DNA of 64,000 bases from Streptococcus sp. (GCA_030528055.1 JAUMZQ010000002.1:62001-126000), one strand, 5' to 3'. Shown: positions 41,403-55,406, numbered from the stretch's first letter. Numbers and translations: made by a program. Notes: generated by a model from the sequence alone, not told the origin.

Positions 41403-44400
41403 TTAAAACAAATCATCAAATAGACTCAACTGGTTTTCTTCGGGCATATTTCCTAAAATTCCCATTTCATCCATTTTTTCAACCAAGGTAGTTGATAAGC
41501 CCCCTCGTTTTCTCAATTCTGCTTTTGAGAGAAATTCACCTTCTTCTCTTGCCTTAACTAGCTGTTTCGCAACATTTTCTCCCAAACCATCCATTGCAGA
41601 AAATGGTGGGATAAGCGTATTGTCTTTTATTTGAAACTGTGTTGCATCACTTTTATAAAGATCTAATTTACCGAAAACATAGCCTCGTTCCAACATTTCG
41701 TTGACAATTTCTAATGTTATGTAAAGGTCTTCTTCAACTTTAGAAGCCGTTTTATCTTTTCGTTTTTCTGCAATTTCTGCCATTTTCTTTTTAACGGTCT
41801 CTAAACCACCACTCATTGTTTTTATATCAAAAGCTTTTGCTCGAATGGAGAAATAAGCACAATAATAACAGATTGGATGGTGAACTTTAAAGTAAGCAAC
41901 ACGCAGAGCCATCATAACATAGGCAGCCGCATGAGCTTTAGGAAACATATACTTAATCTTTCCACATGACTCAATGTACCACTCGGGCACCTTATTTTCT
42001 TTCATTGCTGAAATATATTTCTGCCGTTCTTCTTCTGGAATTTTAAGCCACAATCCTTTTCGCACTCTCTCCATAATGGTGAAAGCCATCTTTGGTTCCA
42101 AGCCTTTGTGCATAAGATAGACCATGATGTCATCCCGACAACCAATAACCGTTGACAAATCGGCAATTCCTTGTTTGATCAAATCTTGTGCATTTCCTAA
42201 CCAAACATCTGTTCCATGGGATAGACCAGATAATTGCAATAATTCGGCAAAGGTAGTCGGATGAGTCTCATCCACCATTCCGCGAACAAAATTGGTTCCA
42301 AATTCAGGTATCCCTAACATACCAGTAGATGTCCCAATTTGCTCCTTAGTAACTCCAAGAACTTCGGTTCCTGAAAATAGAGACATCACATCAGTATCAT
42401 CCATCGGAATGCTTTCTGGCTCGACACCTGATAAATCTTGCAACTTACGAATCATGGTGGGATCATCATGTCCCAGCACATCTAGCTTTAAGACATTTTC
42501 ATCTATATCATGGAAATTAAAGTGTGTTGTCTGCCATTCAGCTGTCACATCATCTGCTGGATACTGAACTGGCGTAAAATCATACACATCCATATAATTC
42601 GGAATAACAACAATTCCTCCCGGGTGTTGTCCAGTCGTCCGCTTCACTCCAGCTGCACCTTGTGCCAATCGATCAATTTCTGCATTGCGATAGAAATGAT
42701 TGTAGTCTTTTTCATATCCCTTTACAAAACCATAAGCTGTTTTAGCTGCCACCGTTCCAACCGTTCCTGCTCGAAAGGCATACTCTTTACCAAAAATATC
42801 TCGAACATCTTTGTGAGCCTTTGGTTGATCTTCACCAGAGAAATTCAAATCAATATCGGGAACCTTGTCTCCATCAAAGCCTAGAAAAGTCTCAAAAGGA
42901 ATATCTTGTCCATTCTTGGCTAATTTGCTTTGGCAGCTAGGGCAAATTTTATCTGGCATATCAAAACCAGAACCATAGGAACCATCCGTAATAAACTCAC
43001 TATACTGGCACTTCGGACAAACATAATGTGGAGCTAGTGGATTGACCTCTGTAATCCCAATCATTGTTGCTACAAAACTAGAACCAACCGATCCACGCGA
43101 ACCGACTAGATAACCACGATCATTTGAACGCTGTACCAACATTTGGGAAGCTAAATAAATAACCGCAAAACCATTCCCCAAAATGGAACTCAATTCTTTT
43201 TCGATTCGTAAATCAACAATATCCGGCAATGGATTGCCATAGATTTCAAAGGCTTTTTGGTAGGTCAACTCAGCCACCGTTTCTTCGGCTTTCTCAATAA
43301 AAGGAGTATAAAGGTCTCCTTTTACCACCTCCACCTCTTCAAACTGTTCTGCTAACTTGTTGGGATTTGCAATCACTATTTCTCGAGCTAACTCTTCTCC
43401 TAAGAAAGAAAATTCGTCCAACATCTCATTGGTTGTTCGGAAATGTGCTTTTGGCAAAGGAGCAGGCTGGGCTTGTTCCCCGTGACCGATTGTTCGATTA
43501 ATCAGCGCACCTTGCCCTAGACTACGTACAATAATCTCACGATAAATCTCTTCTTCGGGTTCAATATAGTGAACATTTCCTGTCGCTAGTACTGGTTTTC
43601 CTAGGCGATTACCAACTTCTATCAAACTTCGGATGATATCTTGTGTTTCTTTCTCATCTTTGATTTGCTCTTTTGCAATGAGGGGAGCGTAAATAGCTGG
43701 TGGCATTACCTCGATAAAATCATAATATCGTGCCATATCAACGGCAGCATCTACTCCTTGAGAAATCACTGCCTCAAAGACTTCTCCTTCGGAACAAGCA
43801 GAACCTAATATCAAACCTTCTCGATGGGCATCTAAAACTGTTCGTGGAATTCTAGGAACTCCTTCAAAATATTTTGTATTAGATAAACTCACCAGTTTAA
43901 AAATATTTTTCAGCCCTATTTGATTCTTTACATAAATAGTAGCATGTTTAACTCTGGCTTTTTTATAAGAATTTTCATCAACCAAGCGAGTATTGAGTTC
44001 TTTCAGGTTATTGACACCATGTTTTTCAATAGTATCTTTAATAAAGATAAACAACAAACGACCTGTAGCTTCTGCATCATAATTCGCCATATGGTGATGT
44101 TCTAAAGCAATTTGAAACCGCTTAGTCAGTGGCCCTAAACCGTGGCGTTTGTACTCGGGATATAGATTACGCGCAAACTCCAAAGTATCGATCACCGGTT
44201 GGGTAATACGAGGTAAGCCATAACGTTCGTAATTGACATTCATAAAACCAACGTCAAAAGTCGCATTATGTGCTACCAAAACTGAATCTTGACAAAAGTT
44301 CTGAAATTCCTTCAAAACTTGTTCTAAAGGCTTGGCATTTTTTACATGATCATCTGTAATTCCTGTCAAATCAGTAGTGAAAGCAGATAAGGGATGTCCA

Positions 44401-45794
44401 GGATTAATAAATTCATCAAACTCGGCAATAACATTTCCCTTATGCATCTTAGAAGCGGCTACTTGAATCAAATCGTTGTAAACAGCAGAAAGTCCTGTCG
44501 TTTCCACATCGAAAACAACATAAGTAGCTTCTTTTAAATCTAATTCTATCTCGTTATAAGTAATAGGCACTCGGTCTTCAACGATATTCGCCTCCATGCC
44601 ATATATCAGTTGAATCCCTGCTTTTTTAGCAGCCTTGTATCCATGCGGAAAACTTTGTACGTTGGCATGGTCTGTGATAGCCACTGCCTTATGTCCCCAT
44701 TTTGCTGCTGTATGGACAATCTCCTCAACCTCAGGAAGTGCATCCATAGTAGACATGTTTGTATGTGCATGAAATTCAATGCGTTTCTCATCATCTGGCA
44801 TCAAATCCTTGCGCTCTAGATGAACAGCTTTTTCTACATCTTGTACATTCATGGTTAAATCACGAGTGAAATTATTCATTTCAATATTTCCTCGTACTCG
44901 AAGCCAGGAACCTTTTTTGATCATATCAAATTTCTTGGCTTCTTCTTCATTTTTCAACCACTTTTGCATTGGAAAACTAGAAGTATAATCCGTCATTTTA
45001 AACTGAATCAACACTCGACCTGTTCTGGTTAATTTTTGTTCCAAATCAAAAACAAGTCCTTCAAATACAATTCTGTTTTCTTCTGTATCAACATCAATCA
45101 TCGGGGTTACGGATAATTTCCCTAGCTTTTGATTGGCTGGATTTTTTCGTTTTGAAAAATCGCTATAATTTGATTTTTCTTCAACAGGAGGCATTTCTTG
45201 TTGCAAAGATGCCATCGCTCTCAAAGCTTCCTCATTGGCTTCTTGGAAAATTTTTTCATTTTGAATTTGAAAATATTCAGCCTGTTGTTTGGTCAATTCA
45301 TCCTTATGTTCAACCACACATTTTAAAGTCGGAAAACCAAATTGACTCAGCTGAATGCTAATGTTTGGCAAATGATTTTTCCGAAAGTGTTCTGTATCAA
45401 TGGTAGAAGCTCCTTCAATCATCAACTGATCATCTTGAAGATAAACTGTCAAATCTTGATAAAGGCTCTTAAAACCTTTACCGGAACAAAGCTCATGCTC
45501 AAAAACTTCCTTATAGTAATCCTGAAGCAATTCATCCGAAAACTCTTGATTTTTAACTTGGATGGTAAAACTTGCTTGATTGCCTGTCTTAGAAAATTCT
45601 TCATTTAACCGATTTTTTAATTCTCTAAAAATTTCTATGGGTAGAATTTTTTCAAAATAAAACTGAAACTCCCAGATATGACTGACTTTATGAATAATAA
45701 CCTGCTTAATTTCTGCATTCAAAAAAGCACTTGATTGTTGCAATTCAAGTGGCATTCCCAATTGATTCATTAATATTTCAAAAGTATCTGACAT
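41403..45794 (-). CDS. polC: DNA polymerase III alpha subunit, PolC type
   Basis: PolC is the main replicative polymerase of low-GC Gram-positives. The 1463-residue product shows the domain order OB fold, PHP ([20 protein letters not shown] near 340), an inserted DnaQ-like 3'-5' exonuclease ([18 protein letters not shown] near 425), the rest of PHP, a four-cysteine zinc motif ([11 protein letters not shown] and [10 protein letters not shown] near 930-960), the polymerase catalytic [12 protein letters not shown] near 985 and a C-terminal beta-clamp-type end [11 protein letters not shown]. It lies downstream of proS and the PH-domain gene, separated by a terminator. Confidence 0.98.
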   Translation of the reverse strand: MSDTFEILMNQLGMPLELQQSSAFLNAEIKQVIIHKVSHIWEFQFYFEKILPIEIFRELKNRLNEEFSKTGNQASFTIQVKNQEFSDELLQDYYKEVFEHELCSGKGFKSLYQDLTVYLQDDQLMIEGASTIDTEHFRKNHLPNISIQLSQFGFPTLKCVVEHKDELTKQQAEYFQIQNEKIFQEANEEALRAMASLQQEMPPVEEKSNYSDFSKRKNPANQKLGKLSVTPMIDVDTEENRIVFEGLVFDLEQKLTRTGRVLIQFKMTDYTSSFPMQKWLKNEEEAKKFDMIKKGSWLRVRGNIEMNNFTRDLTMNVQDVEKAVHLERKDLMPDDEKRIEFHAHTNMSTMDALPEVEEIVHTAAKWGHKAVAITDHANVQSFPHGYKAAKKAGIQLIYGMEANIVEDRVPITYNEIELDLKEATYVVFDVETTGLSAVYNDLIQVAASKMHKGNVIAEFDEFINPGHPLSAFTTDLTGITDDHVKNAKPLEQVLKEFQNFCQDSVLVAHNATFDVGFMNVNYERYGLPRITQPVIDTLEFARNLYPEYKRHGLGPLTKRFQIALEHHHMANYDAEATGRLLFIFIKDTIEKHGVNNLKELNTRLVDENSYKKARVKHATIYVKNQIGLKNIFKLVSLSNTKYFEGVPRIPRTVLDAHREGLILGSACSEGEVFEAVISQGVDAAVDMARYYDFIEVMPPAIYAPLIAKEQIKDEKETQDIIRSLIEVGNRLGKPVLATGNVHYIEPEEEIYREIIVRSLGQGALINRTIGHGEQAQPAPLPKAHFRTTNEMLDEFSFLGEELAREIVIANPNKLAEQFEEVEVVKGDLYTPFIEKAEETVAELTYQKAFEIYGNPLPDIVDLRIEKELSSILGNGFAVIYLASQMLVQRSNDRGYLVGSRGSVGSSFVATMIGITEVNPLAPHYVCPKCQYSEFITDGSYGSGFDMPDKICPSCQSKLAKNGQDIPFETFLGFDGDKVPDIDLNFSGEDQPKAHKDVRDIFGKEYAFRAGTVGTVAAKTAYGFVKGYEKDYNHFYRNAEIDRLAQGAAGVKRTTGQHPGGIVVIPNYMDVYDFTPVQYPADDVTAEWQTTHFNFHDIDENVLKLDVLGHDDPTMIRKLQDLSGVEPESIPMDDTDVMSLFSGTEVLGVTKEQIGTSTGMLGIPEFGTNFVRGMVDETHPTTFAELLQLSGLSHGTDVWLGNAQDLIKQGIADLSTVIGCRDDIMVYLMHKGLEPKMAFTIMERVRKGLWLKIPEEERQKYISAMKENKVPEWYIESCGKIKYMFPKAHAAAYVMMALRVAYFKVHHPICYYCAYFSIRAKAFDIKTMSGGLETVKKKMAEIAEKRKDKTASKVEEDLYITLEIVNEMLERGYVFGKLDLYKSDATQFQIKDNTLIPPFSAMDGLGENVAKQLVKAREEGEFLSKAELRKRGGLSTTLVEKMDEMGILGNMPEENQLSLFDDLF

Positions 45795-45941
45795 ATCTAT
45801 TCCTCGTTGAAAATCTCCCTAACCTACTAAAAACTCAGCTAGACTAATGTGTTCATTCTATCATAAATTGCAGTTTTTTTCAGCAATTAACCATAGTAGC
45901 TGTCACAAAAAATCTAGCATAACCATTCTACTTCCCTATTA

Positions 45942-45995
45942 AATAAAAAACGAACAAATCTTATAGCTTGCAGTAGCAAAACTTGATTTGTTCGT
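45942..45995 (-). terminator. Terminator before polC
   Basis: On the minus strand ACGAACAAATC pairs with GATTTGTTCGT and is followed by TTTTTATTT. It ends the cdsA-rseP-proS-PH unit, so polC must have its own promoter in 45795-45941. Confidence 0.8.
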
Positions 45996-46029
45996 ATAAT
46001 AATATTCCTAGCATTTTTAGGATGGACGT

Positions 46030-46410
46030 TTACCTTAATACTGCCTCTGCTAATACTTTTTGAATAGCTATGATATTGTCATCATTAGTAAATGTTAGAC
46101 TTTCAGACGGTTCACTTGCACTTGAAATCCAGATTTTCAGCTCCGCATCCAAATCAAAATATCCTGTTGTTTCAATCGAAAAACGACTGATCGAACGATA
46201 AGGGATTGATTTATAAGTTGTTTTCTTTCCTGTCATCCCCTGTTGGTCTACCAAAATCAGACGTACATTTGTGAACACAATCAAATCTCGAATAAGATTA
46301 AAAGCGAGTTCTACGACTTCATTTGAAATCATTATGTCTTCTAACTGTTGTTCAACCTTTTCAATGTTTCCTTGAGAAGCATTTCCCGATAAGCCACTAA
46401 ATAAACCCAT
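46030..46410 (-). CDS. Bacterial PH-domain protein (PF08000-like)
   Basis: The start at 46410 (MGLFSGLSGNASQGN) is preferred to an ATG 21 codons upstream because of the AAGGAGG ribosome site. The 126-codon product is a single pleckstrin-like fold: VELAFNLIRDLIVFTNVRLI, GKKTTYKSIPYRSISRFSIE and a final helix IIAIQKVLAEAVLR. These YvbH-like proteins are cytosolic and of unknown role. It follows proS by about 80 bp on the same strand. Confidence 0.82.
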   Translation of the reverse strand: MGLFSGLSGNASQGNIEKVEQQLEDIMISNEVVELAFNLIRDLIVFTNVRLILVDQQGMTGKKTTYKSIPYRSISRFSIETTGYFDLDAELKIWISSASEPSESLTFTNDDNIIAIQKVLAEAVLR

Positions 46411-46492
46411 AACTATCCTCCTTGCTATAAAAGTATAACTAATATAAAACCGTCTAATTCTTACTAATTCCACGCGATCATTGAAGGTAGTA

Positions 46493-48364
<1,872 letters not shown>

Positions 48365-48401
48365 TTAAAATTTTCAGAGTTTTTTATAATAATGTACTAT
48401 T

Positions 48402-49667
48402 TCAATTATTTTTTTCTAGGAATAGCTTCACAATATCGCTCCAAGTAACAGCGATTAATAGAATCACCATGATAGCAACTCCGACTAGCGTAATGTACAT
48501 TTCTGTTTTTTGTTTCAGTGGCTTCCTACGAATCACTTCAATAATGTTGATTAAAATTTTCCCACCATCCAATGCTGGAATTGGGAGTAAATTGAAAATA
48601 CCAATGTTAATAGAAATTATGGCTAATAGTTGCATGACTGCTAAAACACCTTGTTTAGCCGCTTGACTACTAACGCTATAAATAGCTACTGGACCACCTA
48701 GTTTATTAATATTAAAATGGAATATTATATCCTTAAGTCCACCAATAATACGGGTGGCTGTTGACCATGCAGTGGTAAAGCCACCAATAATCTTATCAAA
48801 GAAACCTGTTTTCATAGTTGGCATGACTCCTAAGAAATAAGTTCCTTCTTTTTTTTGTGGCTCTACAGTAACTGTTTTAGTTTCTCCATTACTTTTGTAA
48901 GTTACGTTTAGTTTTGGATTTTTTGTACCAGTTGTTAATTTGTCTACTGCTGTGGTTAAATCTTCCCAATTAGAAACTTTATAATCATTAATTTGAAGAA
49001 TTTGGTCATTGCTTTTTATGCCTGCACCAGCTACGGCACCATTTTCTAACACTTGTATACGGTTGGTATCCTTATTCGCTACTCCCCCTTGTAGGAAAGC
49101 CAAAAGGATAAACACCAAGATACTAAGAATAAAATTATTCATTGGTCCTGCAAAATTTGTAATCAAGCGACCCCAAATACTTGCATTTTGATATTGTACA
49201 TCTAGCGGAGCAATGCGTAACTCCGTCCCATCCTCTTCGATAATAGTAGCGTCGTGGTCAACAGGATAAGTCTTGTTTTCATCTAGCACCAAACCGGTAA
49301 TTTCTAAATTTTTTTCAAAATCAAAATCCGTAACATTCATAGGAAGACCAGTTTGATCCAGTTTTTTTCCTGAGAGATTGATACGAACAACCTTACCGTC
49401 CTCATTTAGAGTCAAATTAGCCGGTGTACCTGTTTTAATATTTGTTGAGTCTTCTCCCCAACCAGCCATCCGAACATACCCACCGAGTGGCAAGATACGG
49501 ATTGTATAGGTTGTCCCATCTTTTCCGATATGAGCAAAAATCTTAGGTCCCATACCAATCGCAAATTCTCTGACTAAAATGCCTGATTTCTTTGCAAAAT
49601 AAAAATGACCAAACTCATGAACAATAACAATAATTCCAAATACAACAATAAAAGCAATAATTTGCAT
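48402..49667 (-). CDS. rseP: Site-2 zinc metalloprotease RseP/Eep
   Basis: Eep/RseP cleaves membrane-embedded peptides such as signal-peptide remnants, including pheromones in related bacteria. The 421-residue protein has the HExxH motif in the first helix ([18 protein letters not shown]), a PDZ domain (about 205-280), and the LDG motif [10 protein letters not shown] in a later helix. Four membrane segments are seen. It sits between cdsA and proS, as is standard in streptococci. Confidence 0.95.
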   Translation of the reverse strand: MQIIAFIVVFGIIVIVHEFGHFYFAKKSGILVREFAIGMGPKIFAHIGKDGTTYTIRILPLGGYVRMAGWGEDSTNIKTGTPANLTLNEDGKVVRINLSGKKLDQTGLPMNVTDFDFEKNLEITGLVLDENKTYPVDHDATIIEEDGTELRIAPLDVQYQNASIWGRLITNFAGPMNNFILSILVFILLAFLQGGVANKDTNRIQVLENGAVAGAGIKSNDQILQINDYKVSNWEDLTTAVDKLTTGTKNPKLNVTYKSNGETKTVTVEPQKKEGTYFLGVMPTMKTGFFDKIIGGFTTAWSTATRIIGGLKDIIFHFNINKLGGPVAIYSVSSQAAKQGVLAVMQLLAIISINIGIFNLLPIPALDGGKILINIIEVIRRKPLKQKTEMYITLVGVAIMVILLIAVTWSDIVKLFLEKNN

Positions 49668-49834
49668 AAAAAATTATCAATTCCTTTCGTAAGACACAAA
49701 GTATAAAATTATACCACTCAAACTTACTAACAAACAAGATGGTAAGTACACTAGTATTTTTGTGTCTTCATATAAATACCATTAACTAAATGAAATCAAA
49801 ACTTATAAATTATTTTCACTAATTAATCATCAAA

Positions 49835-49890
49835 ATGGGAGCAGAAGCCACTCAAGTAACTATGCACTTTGAGTTTAATCTCCTCCCAAC
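49835..49890 (-). terminator. Possible terminator between cdsA and rseP
   Basis: On the minus strand TGGGAG pairs with CTCCCA, with an inner ACTCAAAGT...ACTTGAGT stem, followed by TTTT. The T run is short, so read-through into rseP is likely. Confidence 0.5.
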
Positions 49891-49915
49891 TATTTCTTTT
49901 TATTTACTTTTTTCT

Positions 49916-50719
49916 CTAGAAAAGTCCGAAGAAATGCATCAGTGGAAGTACAAATAACAAGCTATCAAAACGGTCTAATACTCCACCATGTCCTGGGATA
50001 AATTTTCCAGAATCTTTTACTCCAAAATGGCGTTTAATAGCACTCTCCACCAAATCTCCAAGTTGCCCAGCAACACTAAAGATGATAGTTAAAGCCAACA
50101 TAACTAAGAAACCATAAGGAGTTTTAACAGCAGGTCGAATAATCATAAAAATAGCTGCTACCACTACTGCTGATAAAATACCGCCAATGCTTCCTTCTAT
50201 CGTTTTATTGGGTGAAACACGTGGCAATAGTTTTCTCTGACCATAACGAGTCCCCACTAGATAAGCACCGCTATCCGTTGCCCAAACAATGAAAAGAGCT
50301 AGTAAAACTTTATCTACATTCATTATCCTTGCATCAATTAGGGAATGAAAACCAAACCCCACATAAAAACTTGAAGCAATTGGATAGACAACGTCATCAA
50401 AAGTATAGTTGGAACCGAATACTGTGGAACTTAACAATAAAGCAATCACAATTCCATAAGCAACGATATTACCATCCGTTGGTAAAAATTTGAGAAAGTT
50501 TCCCATCGGAAGGGTCAAAACAAAGGCAGCAAGCATAGCAAGGATGCCCTCTAAGGTCGCTGTTTGCAATCCTTTCATCTTAAGTAATTCGTGTACTGCT
50601 AACATTGCTAATAGGCCAACACCAATTTGAAAGATTGCCCCACCAATTACCACTATAGGCAGGAATATTGCAATGGCAATTCCTCCAAAAATAATTCGTT
50701 TCTGTAAGTCTTTTTGCAT
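49916..50719 (-). CDS. cdsA: Phosphatidate cytidylyltransferase
   Basis: CdsA makes CDP-diacylglycerol, the precursor of anionic phospholipids, in the membrane. The 267-residue protein has about eight membrane helices and the C-terminal CDP-diglyceride signature SAIKRHFGVKDSGKFIPGHG followed by GVLDRFDS. The ATG has an AAGGGAGAAGG ribosome site and lies 11 bp after the uppS stop, so the pair is co-transcribed. Confidence 0.96.
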   Translation of the reverse strand: MQKDLQKRIIFGGIAIAIFLPIVVIGGAIFQIGVGLLAMLAVHELLKMKGLQTATLEGILAMLAAFVLTLPMGNFLKFLPTDGNIVAYGIVIALLLSSTVFGSNYTFDDVVYPIASSFYVGFGFHSLIDARIMNVDKVLLALFIVWATDSGAYLVGTRYGQRKLLPRVSPNKTIEGSIGGILSAVVVAAIFMIIRPAVKTPYGFLVMLALTIIFSVAGQLGDLVESAIKRHFGVKDSGKFIPGHGGVLDRFDSLLFVLPLMHFFGLF

Positions 50720-50730
50720 ACCTTCTCCCT

Positions 50731-51489
50731 TTACACGCCACCAAAACGACGATTGCGACGGCTATATTCTTCAACTGCTTCTTTTAAAGCTTTTTTATCA
50801 AAATCTGGCCATAAAGTATCTGTAAAATACAGCTCACTGTATGCTATTTGCCAAGGTAAAAAATTACTTGTTCTAATTTCTCCGCTCGTTCGAATAACCA
50901 AATCTGGATTGCGTAAAATTCTTGGTAAGTTGCTTGTGTACAAGTAATTGCCAATCATTTCTTCATTGATATCGTCAGGATTAAATTTGGCATCTAACAC
51001 ATCTTGAGCAATCAGTTTAACCGCCTGACTAATTTCATACCTACCACCATAATTTAACGCAAAATTAAGGATCAATCCTGTATTTAAGCGAGTTAAATTT
51101 TCTGCTTTTTCTAAAGCCTCTAATGTTTCTTTCGGTAGCTTCTTAGTATCTCCAATCATTTGAATTTTTATATTATTCTTATGAAGTTCTGGAACATAAC
51201 GATCATAGAATTCTACAGGTAAATTCATGATAAAAGATACTTCTTTTTTCGGACGAGCCCAGTTCTCTGTTGAAAATGCATAAACAGTTAGAACTTGAAC
51301 ACCTAGTTCCTTTGCTGCAACTGTTACTTCTTGTAGTGTCTCCATCCCAGCCTTATGACCAAAGACACGAGCCTGCATTCTTTTTTTTGCCCACCGACCA
51401 TTGCCATCCATAATAATAGCTATGTGTTTTGGAACATTTAATGGAGGTGCTAGTTTTTCTTTTTTCTTAAAACGAAACATATCCTTCAT
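50731..51489 (-). CDS. uppS: Undecaprenyl pyrophosphate synthase
   Basis: UppS condenses isopentenyl units to make the C55 carrier of cell wall synthesis. The 252-residue cis-prenyltransferase has the catalytic aspartate motif HIAIIMDGNGRWAKKR (near residue 22-37), the tail-side VLTVYAFSTENWARPK and the RTSGEIRTSNFLPWQIAYSE motif. An alternative ATG at MFRFKKKEKL lies three codons in; the first was kept. It starts the uppS-cdsA pair after a terminator. Confidence 0.96.
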   Translation of the reverse strand: MKDMFRFKKKEKLAPPLNVPKHIAIIMDGNGRWAKKRMQARVFGHKAGMETLQEVTVAAKELGVQVLTVYAFSTENWARPKKEVSFIMNLPVEFYDRYVPELHKNNIKIQMIGDTKKLPKETLEALEKAENLTRLNTGLILNFALNYGGRYEISQAVKLIAQDVLDAKFNPDDINEEMIGNYLYTSNLPRILRNPDLVIRTSGEIRTSNFLPWQIAYSELYFTDTLWPDFDKKALKEAVEEYSRRNRRFGGV

Positions 51490-51592
51490 CCTATTAAAAG
51501 TTTTATCATTTCATTATAACATAAATCCTTTTTATACGGGAACTTAAGGCATATCCCCATAAAAAGAACATAGAAATCTTCAACATTAAGCC

Positions 51593-51624
51593 ATAAAAAA
51601 ACAACCCCACAAGGCTGTTTTTCA
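51593..51624 (-). terminator. Terminator after yajC
   Basis: On the minus strand AAAACAGCC pairs with GGGTTGTTTT around a TTGT loop, followed by further T. It separates yajC from uppS. Confidence 0.8.
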
Positions 51625-51629
51625 TATCC

Positions 51630-51953
51630 TTATTCTTCAATAATGGATTCTTCGCTACCAGCAGCTTCTGTAGAAGTTGCTAAAGCACCTTCCGTACGTG
51701 GAAGAACTCTTTTGATAGCACTCAACTCAAAAGTTAAATACACTCCATCAATGTCTAGAACGATTTTATTTTCATCGGCAAGCACTTCATCCACTGTACC
51801 ATAAAGACCACCAATAGTAACAATCTCATCACCTTTCACTAATTTACTAATTTCATCTTGGCGTTTTTGAGATTGTTTCTTCTGAGTTCTCATTTGAAAA
51901 TACATCATTCCTACCATCAATACGGCAAATATTATTAATGTTGTTGGATTCAT
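51630..51953 (-). CDS. yajC: Preprotein translocase accessory subunit YajC
   Basis: YajC is a small single-helix membrane protein that associates with SecDF/SecYEG. The 107-residue protein has the N-terminal helix TTLIIFAVLMVGMMYFQMRT and the cytosolic part with KLVKGDEIVTIGGLYGTVDE and IVLDIDGVYLTFELSAIKRV. It ends in an acidic EEAGSEESIIEE-like tail. A separate unit, with AAAGGAG at the start and a terminator downstream. Confidence 0.93.
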   Translation of the reverse strand: MNPTTLIIFAVLMVGMMYFQMRTQKKQSQKRQDEISKLVKGDEIVTIGGLYGTVDEVLADENKIVLDIDGVYLTFELSAIKRVLPRTEGALATSTEAAGSEESIIEE

Positions 51954-52103
51954 TTTTTACTCCTTTGAATGTCATATCTAATACTATAGCAAATTTCATC
52001 TTTTTTTACAAGGTTCAGTACATTCATCCATTAAATTTTATAAAAATTTAAAACTCTCTTAGTTAACCAAATCATAAAAATAAAAGATGATTTTCTCTTA
52101 TCA

Positions 52104-52134
52104 GAAAAACCAAGAATTTTTGTTCTTGGTTTTC
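52104..52134 (-). terminator. Terminator of the transketolase gene
   Basis: On the minus strand GAAAACCAAGAA pairs with TTCTTGGTTTTTC around an ACAAAAA-type loop. A perfect stem with a T run. Confidence 0.85.
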
Positions 52135-52145
52135 ACTAGTTGAGA

Positions 52146-54122
52146 TTAGCTTAATTTTTTAACGACATCTACAATATGGTCTACTGTAAAGCCGTACTCT
52201 TCAATCACTTTAGCTGCTGGAGCAGAGGCACCGAATTTGTCAATACCAACAACAGCACCATCTAAACCAACGTATTTATACCATGGCTGAGTAGCGGCCA
52301 TTTCAATAGCCACACGACGACGAACACTATTTGGTAAGATTTCTTCTTTGTATTGTGCATCTTGAGCTTCAAAGACATCTGTTGATGGTACACTCACTAC
52401 GCGAACTTTTTCGCCTTGTTTTTCCAATTCTTTAGCTGCTGCGACTGCTAAATTCACTTCTGAACCTGTAGCCAACAAAATAGTATCAAAACCGCCAGCT
52501 GTTTGGTAAACAACATAAGCACCTTTTGCAACCTTATCAAAGTCTGTTCCTTCTTCTACAACCAAATTTTGACGAGTTAGAACCAGTGCAGTTGGCGTAT
52601 GTTGACTCTTCAAGGCTAAATACCAAGCTGCTTGTGTCTCACGCGCATCAGCCGGACGAAATACTTGAAGATTTGGAATTGCTCGAAGACCAGCCAAGTG
52701 TTCGATTGGTTCGTGGGTCGGACCATCTTCTCCGACAGCTATTGAGTCATGCGTAAATACATATGTCACAGGTAATCCTTGTAAAGCTGATAAACGCATT
52801 GCTGCTTTGACATAATCAGAAAATACAAAGAATGTACCACCGTATACACGAAGACCTCCATATAAAGCCATCCCGTTCAAAATCGTTCCCATGGCAAATT
52901 CTCTTACACCAAATTGAATATTGCGATTCAAACGATGTTGATCATCTTGTAAGCCATCTTCTTTAATATAAGTCATATTTGAATGAGCAAGGTCAGCAGA
53001 ACCACCCAAGAAAGTTGGTAAAACCTTAGCTGCTGCATTCAAGGCATCTTGACTTGAATTTCTAGTAGCTTGTGAGAAACCATTTTCAAGAACTGGGAAA
53101 TCCTCTGGTTTAATTTCAACTGGGTCTTTGCCGTCGATAATAGAAGCCACTTCCGGTGCCAATTCTGGATAAGCAGTTTTGTAGTCTTCAACTACCTGAA
53201 GCCAAGAAGAATAAGCTTTCTTCCCGCGCTCTGCAACATTCACTCGGTAATCTTCATATACTTCTTCTGGAATTTCAAATGGAGCATAAGTCCAACCTAA
53301 AGCTTTTCTGGTTTCTTCGGCTTCTTCTGCTCCTAAAGGAGCTCCGTGTACAGCATTGGTTCCCTGTTTGTTTGGAGAGCCATAGCCAATCACCGTCTTC
53401 ACTTCAATCAGAGATGGTTTTCCAGATTGTTTTGCAGCTTCAATCGCTCTATCTATCGCTGCAAGGTCTGTTCCATCTTCTACTAAAGATGTATGCCAAC
53501 CATAAGCGTTGTAACGACTACGAACATCCTCTGTAAAGGAATCTTTCGTTTCTCCATCTAAATTGATATCATTTGAATCGTAAAGAACAATCAGCTTGTC
53601 TAATTTTTGTAACCCTGCATAAGAAGCAGCTTCAGCCGATACTCCTTCCATCAAATCACCATCACCACAAATGACATAAGTGTAATGGTCAAAAATCTTA
53701 TAACCATCACGATTGTATTTGGCTGCAAGAAAACGTTCTGCTTGAGCTAAACCAGTAGCTGTCGCAATCCCTTGCCCTAGCGGTCCAGTTGTAGCATCTA
53801 TACCTGCTGTGTGTCCAAACTCTGGATGTCCTGGAGTTTTAGAACCCCATTGACGAAAATTCTTAATTTCATCCAATGAAACATCTTCAAAGCCTGATAA
53901 ATGAAGTAGGGCATAAAGAAGCATTGAACCATGACCTGCTGAAAGTACGAAACGATCGCGATTAATCCAGTTCGGTTTTTCTGGATTAATATGCAATTGC
54001 TTTGTAAACAAATCATAAGCCATTGGTGCAGCTCCCATGACTACTCCGGGGTGACCTGATTTTGATTTTTCAATAGCATCAATTCCTAAAAAACGAATGG
54101 CATTGACAGATAAATTTGACAT
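52146..54122 (-). CDS. tkt: Transketolase
   Basis: Transketolase moves two-carbon units between pentose and other sugar phosphates with TPP. The 658-residue protein has the N-terminal [17 protein letters not shown], the TPP motif [20 protein letters not shown], the second-domain [20 protein letters not shown] and the conserved C-terminal domain. It lies downstream of the ascorbate genes, whose end product D-xylulose-5-phosphate it uses, so a functional link is likely. A promoter at 54257-54285 allows separate expression. Confidence 0.97.
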   Translation of the reverse strand: MSNLSVNAIRFLGIDAIEKSKSGHPGVVMGAAPMAYDLFTKQLHINPEKPNWINRDRFVLSAGHGSMLLYALLHLSGFEDVSLDEIKNFRQWGSKTPGHPEFGHTAGIDATTGPLGQGIATATGLAQAERFLAAKYNRDGYKIFDHYTYVICGDGDLMEGVSAEAASYAGLQKLDKLIVLYDSNDINLDGETKDSFTEDVRSRYNAYGWHTSLVEDGTDLAAIDRAIEAAKQSGKPSLIEVKTVIGYGSPNKQGTNAVHGAPLGAEEAEETRKALGWTYAPFEIPEEVYEDYRVNVAERGKKAYSSWLQVVEDYKTAYPELAPEVASIIDGKDPVEIKPEDFPVLENGFSQATRNSSQDALNAAAKVLPTFLGGSADLAHSNMTYIKEDGLQDDQHRLNRNIQFGVREFAMGTILNGMALYGGLRVYGGTFFVFSDYVKAAMRLSALQGLPVTYVFTHDSIAVGEDGPTHEPIEHLAGLRAIPNLQVFRPADARETQAAWYLALKSQHTPTALVLTRQNLVVEEGTDFDKVAKGAYVVYQTAGGFDTILLATGSEVNLAVAAAKELEKQGEKVRVVSVPSTDVFEAQDAQYKEEILPNSVRRRVAIEMAATQPWYKYVGLDGAVVGIDKFGASAPAAKVIEEYGFTVDHIVDVVKKLS

Positions 54123-54256
54123 AGAAATTCCTTTCTTTTATAAAGAGAATGATATACTTTATATTTCTTGACAGTTGGTAAATAAGGAGTTACATTGAAC
54201 AAATACTCTTTAGCAAACAGATAACTAGTTCAAGGAAAGTAACCCTTTTCTTTTCT

Positions 54257-54285
54257 ATTATATGAAAATTATCCGCATATCGCAA
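54257..54285 (-). promoter_or_regulatory. tkt promoter
   Basis: On the minus strand TTGCGA (54280-54285) and TATAAT (54257-54262) are 17 bp apart. It lies inside or next to the ulaG terminator hairpin, so read-through and new starts may compete. Confidence 0.55.
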
Positions 54286-54299
54286 CGACTACGGATAAC
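54264..54299 (-). terminator. Possible terminator of ulaG
   Basis: TTATCCG (54292-54298 side) pairs with CGGATAA on the minus strand, followed by TTTTC. The stem is good but the T run is short, so partial read-through into tkt is expected. Confidence 0.5.
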
Positions 54300-54314
54300 T
54301 TCCTAAAATCTGTT

Positions 54315-55406
54315 TTAAAGAAGAGCTTTGAATTGAATGTTTGAATCGTGTTCGAAACAATCATCAAAACCACGTGGGTGATGGTATTCAATACGGTCTT
54401 TGTCTTGTGGATAAGTATATTGTCCGCCAACTTCCCAGATAAATGGATGGAAGTTATATTGAAGGCGTTCTTTACGCATTTTCCACAATTCAAGGATTTC
54501 ATCAGTTGATGCCATAAAGTTTGACCAGATATCATAGTGAACTGGGATAATAACTTTAGCACGAAGATTTTCTGCCATACGAAGTAAATCAATTGATGTC
54601 ATCTTATCTTGGATACCAATTGGGTTATCCCCATAGTTGTTAATGGCAACATCAATGTTGAAGTCTTTACCATGTTTTGCAAAGTAGTTAGAGAAGTGTG
54701 AATCTGCTCCGTGGTAGATTGTTCCACCAGGTGTTTCAAAGACGTAGTTTACTGCTTTTCTAGCCATTTCTTCATCTGTAACTGCTAAGCCTTTAAGGTC
54801 GCCTTCTTGAGCATCTGCACCATCAACTGGTAATGTTACCAAACAAGTACGGTCAAATGATTCTACCGCTGTCACTTTGATGTCTTTGAATTCAAATGAT
54901 TCTCCTGGTTTAATGACGATAATACGTTCTTCAGTAACACCCCATTTTTTCCAAATTTCACCACATTCGTATGGTCCTACAAATTTAACATGGTCTAATT
55001 TTGGATTGTTAACGATGGCTGCTGCTGTATTGATATCGATATGATCACTATGGAAGTGAGAAACAAGATAGTAATCTAACTCATTGATTGCAAATGGATC
55101 AATAACCATTGGTTGCACACGAAGATTTGGTTGTAACTTACGTACACCTGCCATATTTGCCATTTGGTGTCCCCAAACCATATCTTTTACTTTTTTAGTT
55201 GATTTTCCACGGTTTGACCACAAGTCCATAACAATGTTTGCTCCACCAGGAGTTTTTACCCAAACACCACAGTTTCCAAGCCACCACATTGAAAAGTTGC
55301 CATCTGGAACAACTGTTTCTTCTATTTCTTCGTTTAACCATGTACCCCATTCTGGAAAGGTTGATAAAATCCAAGATTCTCTTGTTATATCTTTAACATT
55401 AGCCAT
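54315..55406 (-). CDS. ulaG: L-ascorbate-6-phosphate lactonase
   Basis: UlaG opens the lactone ring of L-ascorbate-6-phosphate to give 3-keto-L-gulonate-6-phosphate. The 363-residue protein is a metallo-beta-lactamase-fold hydrolase with the metal motif SHFHSDHIDI (near residues 116-125), a later GADSHFSNYF and a VIIPVHYDIWSNFMAS block. Length and motifs match the family. Its promoter carries the same 31-bp operator and the same spacing as ulaA, so both respond to the same regulator, although the genes are 7 kb apart. Confidence 0.96.
   Translation of the reverse strand: MANVKDITRESWILSTFPEWGTWLNEEIEETVVPDGNFSMWWLGNCGVWVKTPGGANIVMDLWSNRGKSTKKVKDMVWGHQMANMAGVRKLQPNLRVQPMVIDPFAINELDYYLVSHFHSDHIDINTAAAIVNNPKLDHVKFVGPYECGEIWKKWGVTEERIIVIKPGESFEFKDIKVTAVESFDRTCLVTLPVDGADAQEGDLKGLAVTDEEMARKAVNYVFETPGGTIYHGADSHFSNYFAKHGKDFNIDVAINNYGDNPIGIQDKMTSIDLLRMAENLRAKVIIPVHYDIWSNFMASTDEILELWKMRKERLQYNFHPFIWEVGGQYTYPQDKDRIEYHHPRGFDDCFEHDSNIQFKALL

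Noticed and set aside
46411..46473. Longer frame for the PH-domain gene
   Set aside because: The AAGGAGG ribosome site lies between the two starts and serves the ATG at 46410.
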